Below, in pieces: positions 8,351 through 15,005 of a stretch of DNA of 18,800 nucleotides. Below the pieces are notes generated by a model that had not been told where the DNA came from, made no database searches, and worked only from the letters and a program-made list of their open reading frames with translations. This DNA is from Prolixibacteraceae bacterium (GTDB taxonomy: Bacteria; Bacteroidota; Bacteroidia; Bacteroidales; Prolixibacteraceae). The stretch spans positions 1 through 18,800 of the forward strand of contig JAFGGF010000048.1 in the NCBI GenBank assembly GCA_016930735.1, in the 5' to 3' direction. The translations under genes were made by a program, and so were the position numbers. The first letter of the stretch is position 1, and each line of letters begins with the position of its first letter.

Positions 8351-9925
8351 TTATTTTTTCAGGTGTATTGTAAATCTGGCACCTTTGCCGGGTGTGCCAT
8401 AAGCTATTATTTTTCCATCGTGTTTTTCAACTATCTTTTTTACTATGCTTAACCCAACACCGGCCCCTTCATATTCATTTACTGTGTGAAGCCGTTGAAA
8501 TACTTCAAATATTTTTTCTCCGTATTTATTATCAAAACCAATTCCATTATCTTCAATTGTTATCTGCACAATTTTACTTTCTTCTTTACCGCTGATTTTT
8601 ATTGCTGGTTCGGGTACAGTACCTGTAAATTTTATTGCATTTGAAATCAGGTTTATAAATACCTGTTTTAATAAGTTCAGGTCGCCTAATATTTCCGGCA
8701 ATTCATCAATAATAATTGCAGGCTTTTTCTGCAAAGGTGAAATTAATTCATCAGCAATAGTCCTGATAAAATTATTTGTGTTTATTATGTTTTTAACCAG
8801 CACTTTCCTTCCTATCCTTGTAAATGCAAGCAGGTCATCAATTAGTTGGGTCATGGAGTTAACGTTGGAGATTATAACGTTCATGATCCTTTTACCTTCA
8901 TCATCGAGTACATTGTAATAATCTTCTTTCAGTATCTGGGTAAACCCGTTGATTGCCCTCAAGGGAGCCCGGAGGTCGTGGCTGACTGAATAGGAGAACG
9001 ATTCAAGGTCTTTATTTACTTCGGCCAGTTCTTTTACAACATTTTCAAGTTCTTTCCTCGATTCATTTACATCGGCAAGGAGGAATGTAAGGGCTTTTTG
9101 CGATTCTTTTAATTTAACTGATTGATTTTCAATTTCATTGGTTCTTTTTTTTACCCTTTCTTCCAGTTCATCCCTGTAACTGTTCAATTCATGCTCATAA
9201 TCTTTGCTCGCCGTGATATCAATTGCGGCCCCATCGATGTGTTTGATTTTTGTTGGATTTTCAGGATCGAAGGTTGCCCTGTAATTCGATTTAACCCACA
9301 ATAAAGAACCGTCTTTTTTAGTTTCTTTTGAAATAATGTTTAGTGCCTCACCGGTTTTTTGCAATAACCCGATAATTTTTTCCCTGTCACCGGGATCTGT
9401 GTAATAATCAACTGCCGGCCTGTTTAAAAGGTCTTCTTTAGAGTCAAATCCATACATCCTGACCATTTCCATGTTAACTTCAAGAACATGGCCTTCCACA
9501 GTTGAACGAAATAATGCCACAGGTGTATTTTCATACAATTCCATGAATTTTGCTTCACTTTCCTTTATTTCTGTATTCTGTTTTTTTGTGATCGATTCCA
9601 GGGCTTTTTTATCAGATTTTAATAATTCTTCGTTGGCAATTTTTTCAAGTATTACCGTTAATAACGAACATGAACTATTGAGGTAATATTTATTTTCTTC
9701 TGTTAATTTTTTATATTCATTATTAAATACTATCGTTCCGTAAAAATCTGAACCTGATTTAAGTTCATATTTGAATTTTTCATTTGGTTTTTGCCCACTT
9801 ACATATTCAATACTTATATTTTTAAACAGGCTTTTTACTTTTTCGTTAAAAATCGATAAAACCTTATTTTTATCTTTTATGGGGCAAAGATCAAGCATTA
9901 TTTGGAATAGTTCGTGAGCAATCAT
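8351..9925 (-). CDS. GAF-like/PAS histidine kinase of the HDLRAPLR class
   Basis: This is a 524-residue cytoplasmic histidine kinase. The N-terminal 100 residues look like a short or degenerate GAF domain, with GTIVF and LTEENKYYLNSSCSLL near its end. A PAS domain spans about 125-238. A long signalling helix (about 245-308) carries VKKRTNEI and LTFLLADVNESRKEL. The HisKA box SVSHDLRAPLRAINGF has H316. HATPase_c shows N429 (NLISNAIKF), G1 DNGIGF and G2 GAGVGLSIV. It opens the core operon after a 152-base gap, so it may have its own promoter, and is followed at 6 bases by its probable partner receiver. It is the nearest catalytic kinase to the kinase-less sensors encoded upstream, and so the best candidate for the shared kinase of the array. 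That link is inference. It lacks the LFVGREFR tail. Confidence 0.93.
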   Translation of the reverse strand: MIAHELFQIMLDLCPIKDKNKVLSIFNEKVKSLFKNISIEYVSGQKPNEKFKYELKSGSDFYGTIVFNNEYKKLTEENKYYLNSSCSLLTVILEKIANEELLKSDKKALESITKKQNTEIKESEAKFMELYENTPVALFRSTVEGHVLEVNMEMVRMYGFDSKEDLLNRPAVDYYTDPGDREKIIGLLQKTGEALNIISKETKKDGSLLWVKSNYRATFDPENPTKIKHIDGAAIDITASKDYEHELNSYRDELEERVKKRTNEIENQSVKLKESQKALTFLLADVNESRKELENVVKELAEVNKDLESFSYSVSHDLRAPLRAINGFTQILKEDYYNVLDDEGKRIMNVIISNVNSMTQLIDDLLAFTRIGRKVLVKNIINTNNFIRTIADELISPLQKKPAIIIDELPEILGDLNLLKQVFINLISNAIKFTGTVPEPAIKISGKEESKIVQITIEDNGIGFDNKYGEKIFEVFQRLHTVNEYEGAGVGLSIVKKIVEKHDGKIIAYGTPGKGARFTIHLKK

Positions 9926-10077
9926 ATTTATAACTTAATATTCAACTATGCTTTTTATTTACACCTGCAGAATAGAAACAGGATTTGTTTAATTATTCCT
10001 TTAATATTACTTTGTTTCAAATTGATTATTTCAAAATGTATTTTTCTTTATTGTATTAAAAGTATTTGCCTGCAATT
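9926..10077. promoter_or_regulatory. Intergenic gap before the kinase core; possible promoter region
   Basis: This AT-rich spacer separates the last sensor gene from the kinase core. It holds a direct repeat, TTTCAAA at 10015-10021 and 10029-10035 (TTTGAAA on the transcribed strand, 14-base period). I could not find a convincing Bacteroidota -33/-7 pair (TTTG and TAnnTTTG); the closest -7-like strings deviate by one base. No palindrome of the kind seen in the three upstream gaps occurs here, only an AAGGAA half-site. Confidence 0.3.
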
Positions 10078-11529
10078 CTAATTCCTCCTGGCAATAGCTT
10101 CTTCCAGTTCCTTAATTTTTATTTTTAATTCATTGATCCTGAATTCTCTTCCTACGAATAAATTGTTGTAATGTTCAAGTTCTTCATTTTTCTTAGTCAG
10201 CTCTTTGTTTTTTTCAACAATTTCCAGGGTCCGCTCCGCAACTTTTTCTTCCAGTTCGTTTTTTAACTTTTCCAGTTCTTTTTCGGCATTTTTACGTTTA
10301 CTTATGTCAATAATAACAGCAATTATGTTCATTGTATTATTATTGGAAATAAGAGGGTGCATTGAAAAAAGGACAGTAACCGTACTTTTATTTTTTAAAA
10401 CCAATCGTGTTTCACCGTTAAAACCCTTTAATCCGTTTAATAATAAATTCTGGATTTTTAAAAAGTTCGTATAATCTTCTTTATAGTGGATAACAATAGC
10501 TTCCTGCCCGATTATTTCTTGTTTTTTATAACCAAGCATTTTTTCAGCTCCCGGGCTGAATTCTCTTATAATTGCTTTATTATCTTTTAGTTCGGTAATA
10601 ATGAACCCTACATCTTCGGCAGCTTCAAAAATTGATTTCAGGTTTTGATCTTTTTCTAAAATTTCCATTGTAAGATTCATTTTCTGCTGTATCATTTCAT
10701 TAACAGAACCCGCAATCTTTTTTAATTCATCGAACTGAATTTTGTCCAGGTTAATAAAATTATCTTTCTGAGCAACTTTCTGAAGAGAGCCTTTTAGTAA
10801 ATTTATCTGACTGTAAAGCCTCGAATCAATATGTTTAACAATAAAATAGCTGATCACAATAAGTATAAATGATAACAAGGCAATTGCTATCAGTTCTTTT
10901 TCGAAGTTTTTGTAATAAGCCAATTCAAGTGTTTTAATCATTTGTGCTGGAGCCTGTTTGTATATGCCAGCACCAATAATCCATTCCCAATCCGGAAACC
11001 CTTTTATATATGAGAGTTTTTCTTCCGGAATATCCGAATCCATGGGCTTAAATAAATATTCCATATACCTGCCGTCTGGAAGGGAATATGCTTCTTTTTC
11101 AATGTCAAAAAGCCTTAGCCCGTTTGGGTCGGTCAAATCAGAAATGTTTTTATAACCTTCAACTTTTTTGCCATCAAAAACCAATGCTTTTCCATCCGTT
11201 TGGTTAACGAAAATATAACCTCCATAGACTAACCTGAGTTGGGCAATCCAGTCGAGTATAATGCTTTTTAATTCGTCTTCAGGAATTTCTTTATTATATT
11301 CCATCCTGAATTCTATATCAGATATAACCTGGTTTACTTCATATTTTAAATAATTTTTCTGAATTTCAAGTTCCCTGCTGTTCAGGTTTTCAATTGATCT
11401 TTTAAGGTTTTGATTTTCTATTATATACCAGGTACTTCCAATTAACAGAATAGACAGGGTTGCCATAAAAATCAACGAAAAGAAAATACTTCGTTTAATA
11501 CTAACATCATTGCCTGGCTTAATTTTCAT
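10078..11529 (-). CDS. Cache-PAS transmembrane receptor without kinase, with LFVGREFR tail
   Basis: This 483-residue membrane receptor has TM1 at about 14-34 and TM2 at about 212-231. The periplasmic region between them resembles a single Cache domain of the sCache_2 type, with GGYIFVNQTDGKALVFDG, a GYKNISDLTDPNG segment and the closing FPDWEWIIGAGIY. Cache domains bind small extracellular metabolites; the ligand here is unknown. A HAMP-like linker and a PAS domain (about 295-410) follow, then a signalling helix (VAERTLEI) and the tail YNNLFVGREFRINELKIKIKEL. No HisKA, HATPase, GGDEF or MCP signalling domain is present, and the protein has a clean stop, so it is not a truncated kinase. The ATG lies 11 bases inside the upstream gene, preceded by GGAAAAG, so the two receptors are co-translated. 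Confidence 0.92.
   Translation of the reverse strand: MKIKPGNDVSIKRSIFFSLIFMATLSILLIGSTWYIIENQNLKRSIENLNSRELEIQKNYLKYEVNQVISDIEFRMEYNKEIPEDELKSIILDWIAQLRLVYGGYIFVNQTDGKALVFDGKKVEGYKNISDLTDPNGLRLFDIEKEAYSLPDGRYMEYLFKPMDSDIPEEKLSYIKGFPDWEWIIGAGIYKQAPAQMIKTLELAYYKNFEKELIAIALLSFILIVISYFIVKHIDSRLYSQINLLKGSLQKVAQKDNFINLDKIQFDELKKIAGSVNEMIQQKMNLTMEILEKDQNLKSIFEAAEDVGFIITELKDNKAIIREFSPGAEKMLGYKKQEIIGQEAIVIHYKEDYTNFLKIQNLLLNGLKGFNGETRLVLKNKSTVTVLFSMHPLISNNNTMNIIAVIIDISKRKNAEKELEKLKNELEEKVAERTLEIVEKNKELTKKNEELEHYNNLFVGREFRINELKIKIKELEEAIARRN
10120..10152 (-). other. C-terminal tail motif copy (GREFRINELKI)
   Basis: This is one of seven well-conserved copies of the tail. In this protein the Tyr that opens the tail lies 21 residues, three heptads, after the Arg of the RTLEI signature. 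It has N in place of K at the sixth position and I in place of D at the end, making it the most diverged of the upstream copies. Confidence 0.8.
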
Positions 11530-13051
11530 TCTTTTCCAATTTGTTTTTCAGTTCTTTTATTTGTTCTTTTAGCTCTTTAATCCTGAATTCCCTGTCGACA
11601 AACAGACTGTTAAACCGTTCAAGCTCACTGTTTGCTTCAATTAATTCTTTATTCGATTTAGTAAGTTTATTGGTTAACCTTTCCAGGTCGTTGTTTGCTG
11701 TTGCCAATTCTTCGTTGGTTGCCACCAGTTCTTCATTTGATGCTGCAAGTTCTTCATTTAACGAAGCCTGTTCTTCGTTTGCAGTTTTTAATTCCTCATT
11801 AATCGCCTGTATTTCTTCGGTTTGTTCATTTACCAATGCCTGAAGGTGATTCCTGTATTTTTCAAGTTCTGCTTCCCGGGCCAACCTTTCTTTTATATTC
11901 CTGCCGATTGAAACGAGGTATAATTTTCCTGTTTTTTTATCGGTTAATTTTGTTATTATATATTCAAACGGAATTTTTTCTCTTTTTTTGGTTGTCAGGT
12001 CAAGTTTGACCATTCCATATCCGGTATTATAAACTTCACTGTTAATTTTTTCAACATTTTTTAAATCTTCGGGGCTGTAATAACTATCGGGTACTTTTAA
12101 CTTTGCAATTTCTTTATCGGAATATCCCGAAATTTCAGTAAACGTTTTGTTCCATCTGATTGCCTTCCCCTCTTCAGGATCAAATACAAAAAATGTATCA
12201 ATCTGATTGTTCAGGGCCAGCTCCGTAAATTCTTTTTCATTTGCCAGTTCCTGTGTCCTTTTTAAAACCAATGTTTCAAGATTATGCACGAGGCTTTCAA
12301 GGTTATCGACTGATGAGTGAAGGACAGAAAGGATATTCTTGGTTTCCGGTATTGGAAAATTCAACGGATCTGATTTGGAAATTGAATTAATACGGGATGT
12401 GATTTTTTTTAGGGGGCTACTCAAACCTGTATAAAACCAGCTTGTGATTATCAGAAACAGTAATGCAGCAACAGAAAGGTAAATAACAGAATTCCTTACT
12501 GTTTTTTTTGATATTTGTTCTGAAGTGGAATTAATTTCATTTGCCTTATTCATGGCAAAATTTTCAATAACCTTAATTTGCTTTAGCAATGAATCAACAT
12601 ATTGGGCTCCTTTTTGGGCTGTAATATTGTAGGCATCGCCGTTTTTCCCTTCTTTTGCGAGCGCTATAACTTCTGCCCTGATAGGCCGCCAGTTCTCAAA
12701 TGATTTTAATGCAGTATTAACATCCTCTTTATCCCCAAGGTACCTTTCAGCAATAATCTTAAATGATTCAATAACTCCGTTATCGTAATTTTCTACTTTT
12801 AAATTGGCTTCTTCAAGGCTTTCTACGCTAGGTGACTGTGAAACATCTTTCATCGAACGGTGAATGGAAGTAATGCCGATATGAACATCTTTTACAGCAT
12901 TGCTCACTGTAAAAGGGTGTTCAATCAGGTCTTTATTGACAGAATCGATTTTTTGAATGTTTCTGATAAAAACAATACATAGCAAAAGGACTATAGATGA
13001 GTTGATTATCAGCCCAGTGATAATCCTGTTCAGTAAGCTGGGATATTTCAT
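11519..13051 (-). CDS. Four-helix-bundle/HAMP-like/PAS transmembrane receptor without kinase, with LFVDREFR tail
   Basis: This is a 510-residue membrane receptor. TM1 (about 11-30) and TM2 (about 188-209) flank a helical periplasmic region of about 155 residues that looks like the four-helix-bundle ligand domain of chemoreceptors (4HB_MCP type). A HAMP-like segment (about 208-262) and one PAS domain (about 273-388) follow. The rest is an exceptionally regular coiled coil (about 391-480) with N-E-E-L heptads, ending in FNSLFVDREFRIKELKEQIKEL. The MCP methyl-accepting hairpin and all kinase domains are absent. D replaces G in the tail. It is the first gene of a two-gene unit with the Cache receptor, behind a 135-base gap that holds two inverted repeats. 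Confidence 0.91.
   Translation of the reverse strand: MKYPSLLNRIITGLIINSSIVLLLCIVFIRNIQKIDSVNKDLIEHPFTVSNAVKDVHIGITSIHRSMKDVSQSPSVESLEEANLKVENYDNGVIESFKIIAERYLGDKEDVNTALKSFENWRPIRAEVIALAKEGKNGDAYNITAQKGAQYVDSLLKQIKVIENFAMNKANEINSTSEQISKKTVRNSVIYLSVAALLFLIITSWFYTGLSSPLKKITSRINSISKSDPLNFPIPETKNILSVLHSSVDNLESLVHNLETLVLKRTQELANEKEFTELALNNQIDTFFVFDPEEGKAIRWNKTFTEISGYSDKEIAKLKVPDSYYSPEDLKNVEKINSEVYNTGYGMVKLDLTTKKREKIPFEYIITKLTDKKTGKLYLVSIGRNIKERLAREAELEKYRNHLQALVNEQTEEIQAINEELKTANEEQASLNEELAASNEELVATNEELATANNDLERLTNKLTKSNKELIEANSELERFNSLFVDREFRIKELKEQIKELKNKLEKNEN
11564..11596 (-). other. C-terminal tail motif copy (DREFRIKELKE)
   Basis: Tail copy of the four-helix-bundle receptor. The Phe at the position of the usual Tyr lies 70 residues, ten heptads, after the Gln that replaces the Arg of the RTxEL signature, so the register is kept over a much longer helix. 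G is replaced by D, as in the diverged copy at 6078-6110. Confidence 0.8.
11612..11800 (-). repeat. Nine tandem heptads (21-bp period) encoding a coiled coil
   Basis: Residues 418-480 of the four-helix-bundle receptor form nine unbroken heptads starting with Asn or Thr, mostly of the form N-[EKS]-[ED]-L-x-x-x. The four central units (NEELAAS, NEELVAT, NEELATA and the less exact NEEQASL) are close enough to suggest tandem 21-bp duplication. The product is a parallel two-stranded coiled coil of roughly 9-10 nm by the usual 1.5 Å rise per residue. Confidence 0.8.
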
Positions 13052-13086
13052 TTTGATCGGTTTTATTCGATAATCCTCACAATTTA

Positions 13087-13114
13087 ATCATAGTTTTTTA
13101 AAAAAAACTATGAT
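13087..13114. repeat. 13-bp-arm inverted repeat ATCATAG-T6/A6-CTATGAT
   Basis: The arms 13087-13099 and 13102-13114 are exactly complementary with a 2-base centre. It lies 36-63 bases upstream of the ATG at 13051. In RNA it would form a long, weak AU hairpin in the leader of the receptor mRNA. In DNA it could be an operator with 7-bp ATCATAG arms. There is no T-run directly after it on the minus strand, which argues against a terminator in that direction. Confidence 0.5.
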
Positions 13115-13136
13115 AATTTGTTTTTAAATAAAAAGC

Positions 13137-13155
13137 AATAAGGAATTTCCTTATT
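13137..13155. repeat. Palindrome AATAAGGAA-T-TTCCTTATT, copy C
   Basis: This perfect 19-base odd palindrome starts 31 bases after the stop of the upstream gene and lies 86 bases before the next ATG. Copies with 15-16 of 19 positions identical occur in the two other long gaps (17120-17138 and 18668-18686). Read on the minus strand it forms AATAAGG/CCTTATT around five loop bases, followed by GCTTTTTATTT, so a weak intrinsic terminator is a real alternative to an operator. T-runs flank it on both strands. Confidence 0.6.
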
Positions 13156-13186
13156 TTTTTTATTTTGAATACCGGTAAAATCAGCT

Positions 13187-14155
13187 TTATTTATTATTAA
13201 GCTGCATTTCGAGTTCGTGAATTTTATCTTTTAATTCTTTGATCCTGAATTCACGGCCAACAAACAACTGGTTATAGTTTTCGAGTTCCGATATTTTTTC
13301 CTGCAACTCATTTGTGCGTTTTTCAACTATCTTTTCCAATCCGGTTTTATGTTCCGAAAGCTCTTTTTTTGCTGCAATCAGTGATTTATTTTTTTCTGAT
13401 AGCTCAGCATTTATCTTTTCCAGGGCAGCAGTCCTGTCAGCAACCTTTATTTCAAGGTTTTTATTTAAATCTTCAACACTCTGTTTTTCTTTTTCAAGTA
13501 ACTGAATGGTATAAAATTCCCTTCGCATCTGGTATTCGAAAAAATAACTGCCTGCCATTCCGAAAAAATTAGCGCTTCCAAGGAAAAATGCATACATAAA
13601 AAGGATTTCAAAAGAAATATCAAAAAACAGTAATTCGGCAATCAGATAAATTGAAAATAGAATCCACCCTGTTGCTGAAGCCCAAATAAAACTCAGACGG
13701 CAAAAGAAATAGTTAAAAATCAGAACCAGAATAAGTCCGGCATAATAACCGTGCTGAAAAATTTTGTTGCTTAAAATAATCATCAGGATTATCCCTGCTG
13801 CCGCGATTATAACCATGATTGACAACACAGCCTGCCAGTTTCTTTTAAGAAATGAATCCTTGCTTATTCCAAGAATAATTATGGCCGCAGGGATACAAAT
13901 ACCGATTCTGACCAACAAAAATAAAAGCTGGTTTTCGGTGAAAACCACATAGTCAAGAATATTAAACAACAAGTAAAAAACCATCGAAAATAATAATGCC
14001 ACCCGCACAAAATCAACAGAGTAAAGGAAATGGTATTTTTTGTATTCTGATTCTGTTTCATCTGGAAATTTTAAGGTAAAAGGATTCAGATTCATCTCGT
14101 TGTGAATACCTTTTACAGCTCCACTGAAAATAATTTTCTTAATGCTGTTTGCCAT
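13187..14155 (-). CDS. Six-TM membrane sensor with coiled coil and LFVGREFR tail, no kinase
   Basis: This is a 322-residue protein. A cytoplasmic N-terminus of about 45 residues is followed by six predicted membrane helices (about 50-70, 78-97, 108-128, 136-153, 157-177, 183-205). The YYAGLILVLIFNYFFCRLSF stretch and the preceding VDFVRVALL segment remind me of the six-helix membrane domain found in front of class III nucleotide cyclases in other bacteria; this is recollection, not a search. Here no cyclase follows. Residues about 212-295 are a two-part signalling helix (VADRTAAL, then VEKRTNEL), ending in the tail YNQLFVGREFRIKELKDKIHEL. It begins 4 bases after the preceding 6TM gene and is the last of a three-gene unit. 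The N-terminal cytoplasmic stretch is unrelated to anything I recognise. Confidence 0.88.
   Translation of the reverse strand: MANSIKKIIFSGAVKGIHNEMNLNPFTLKFPDETESEYKKYHFLYSVDFVRVALLFSMVFYLLFNILDYVVFTENQLLFLLVRIGICIPAAIIILGISKDSFLKRNWQAVLSIMVIIAAAGIILMIILSNKIFQHGYYAGLILVLIFNYFFCRLSFIWASATGWILFSIYLIAELLFFDISFEILFMYAFFLGSANFFGMAGSYFFEYQMRREFYTIQLLEKEKQSVEDLNKNLEIKVADRTAALEKINAELSEKNKSLIAAKKELSEHKTGLEKIVEKRTNELQEKISELENYNQLFVGREFRIKELKDKIHELEMQLNNK
13221..13264 (-). repeat. 44-bp perfect direct repeat within the tail coding region, copy 1
   Basis: These 44 bases are identical to 14194-14237 in the neighbouring gene and encode the tail motif plus flanking residues in the same frame. A 29-base part recurs exactly at 15040-15068 in the next gene. 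Identity includes third codon positions, so it points to recent duplication or gene conversion rather than protein selection alone. The tail motif GREFRIKELKD itself occupies 13226-13258. Confidence 0.9.
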
Positions 14156-14159
14156 TTTG

Positions 14160-15002
14160 TTATTGACTTTTTATTATTTTTTCCAGTTCCTGTATTTTAT
14201 CTTTTAATTCTTTGATCCTGAATTCACGGCCAACAAAAAGATCATTGTATTCCTGTAATTCTTCGTTTTTCGATAGAAGCTGATTATTTGAATTCAACAG
14301 TTCCTCTGTTTTCTTTTCTAATTCTGCAGTCCTTTTTTTAATAAGGCCTTCGAGGTTTTTTTTGATATTTATCAATTCATCATTTGTTTTTTTCAGATTT
14401 TCTGCAAGTTCAGAATTATACTGAATATTAGCAATAAGCCTGTTATTCATGCGGGCTATACAATAGGCGATAATACCTGCCAGGTAAGGGAAACTGATAA
14501 TTACGGAAACCCAGGTGGCTATATTCTGGCTGCTTTCTTTTACTTCTTCAGGGACAATTATAATTTTATTTACAAAAAGAGTTGAAAAAACAATCATTGA
14601 TATTATACAAACTAATAACAGATATATTCCCTGTCTTAGTCCAAAGAATAATGTAATAAAGGCAATAATTGTTAAATAGATGGGAAAAGTAGCTCCAAAA
14701 AAAGCTTCATTGTACATTACAAGGTTGCCTATAAAGAATGCTGCTGAGATCAACATCCAAACTTTTTGATTAAACGAAAGCCTGTTTCTGAAAACCAAAG
14801 CCAATACAATTGGCATGAAAAGGATACAATAAAGAAATGCAGTGATTGACATTCCGAATTGAACAGCTTCGGCAATTGCAGCTATTATTGCCGGGATACC
14901 TGTGATGTTCAGTAAAATCAGGGTAATATGCAGAATTATTTCTTTTTCTTCTTCAATACTTTTAACAGGAGTTTTTCCATAAATATTTTCAAATAATTTC
15001 AT
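14160..15002 (-). CDS. Six-TM membrane sensor (second type) with coiled coil and LFVGREFR tail, no kinase
   Basis: This 280-residue protein has six predicted membrane helices (about 24-46, 51-71, 78-97, 103-121, 125-147, 163-185) after a charged N-terminus. The membrane part is not obviously similar to the other 6TM protein of the window and fits the broad class of MASE-like integral sensor domains. I do not recognise a named family. A cytoplasmic coiled coil (about 190-250) with IKKRTAEL leads directly into the tail YNDLFVGREFRIKELKDKIQEL. No PAS, kinase or other output domain is present. It begins 3 bases after the five-PAS gene, preceded by AAAGG close to the ATG, and ends 4 bases before the next gene, so it lies in the middle of a three-gene unit. 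Confidence 0.88.
   Translation of the reverse strand: MKLFENIYGKTPVKSIEEEKEIILHITLILLNITGIPAIIAAIAEAVQFGMSITAFLYCILFMPIVLALVFRNRLSFNQKVWMLISAAFFIGNLVMYNEAFFGATFPIYLTIIAFITLFFGLRQGIYLLLVCIISMIVFSTLFVNKIIIVPEEVKESSQNIATWVSVIISFPYLAGIIAYCIARMNNRLIANIQYNSELAENLKKTNDELINIKKNLEGLIKKRTAELEKKTEELLNSNNQLLSKNEELQEYNDLFVGREFRIKELKDKIQELEKIIKSQ
14194..14237 (-). repeat. 44-bp perfect direct repeat within the tail coding region, copy 2
   Basis: This copy is identical to 13221-13264. The two copies are 973 bases apart in direct orientation, so recombination between them would swap or delete the sensory part while keeping the tail in frame. The tail motif GREFRIKELKD occupies 14199-14231. Confidence 0.9.
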
Positions 15003-15005
15003 CCT

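Larger units (their letters stand above)
13052..13186. promoter_or_regulatory. Intergenic gap with two inverted repeats before the 4HB receptor gene
   Basis: This AT-rich spacer lies between the 322-residue membrane protein and the four-helix-bundle receptor. It contains the TAAGG-type palindrome (13137-13155) and a separate 13-bp-arm AT stem (13087-13114). The gap probably ends one transcription unit and starts the next. I see no strong -7 TAnnTTTG match. Confidence 0.45.

Noticed and set aside
10078..11529. Truncated histidine kinases (the sensors having lost HisKA/HATPase by frameshift)
   Set aside because: All six complete sensor genes end at the same conserved tail with a clean stop, and the DNA downstream encodes no kinase remnants in any frame.
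11519..13051. Chemoreceptor (MCP) identity for the 4HB-HAMP-like protein
   Set aside because: The cytoplasmic part is PAS plus coiled coil. The methyl-accepting hairpin with its conserved tip is absent, and no che genes are nearby.
13879..14061. Second minus-strand frame inside the 6TM gene
   Set aside because: It overlaps conserved membrane helices of the main frame and has no independent support.
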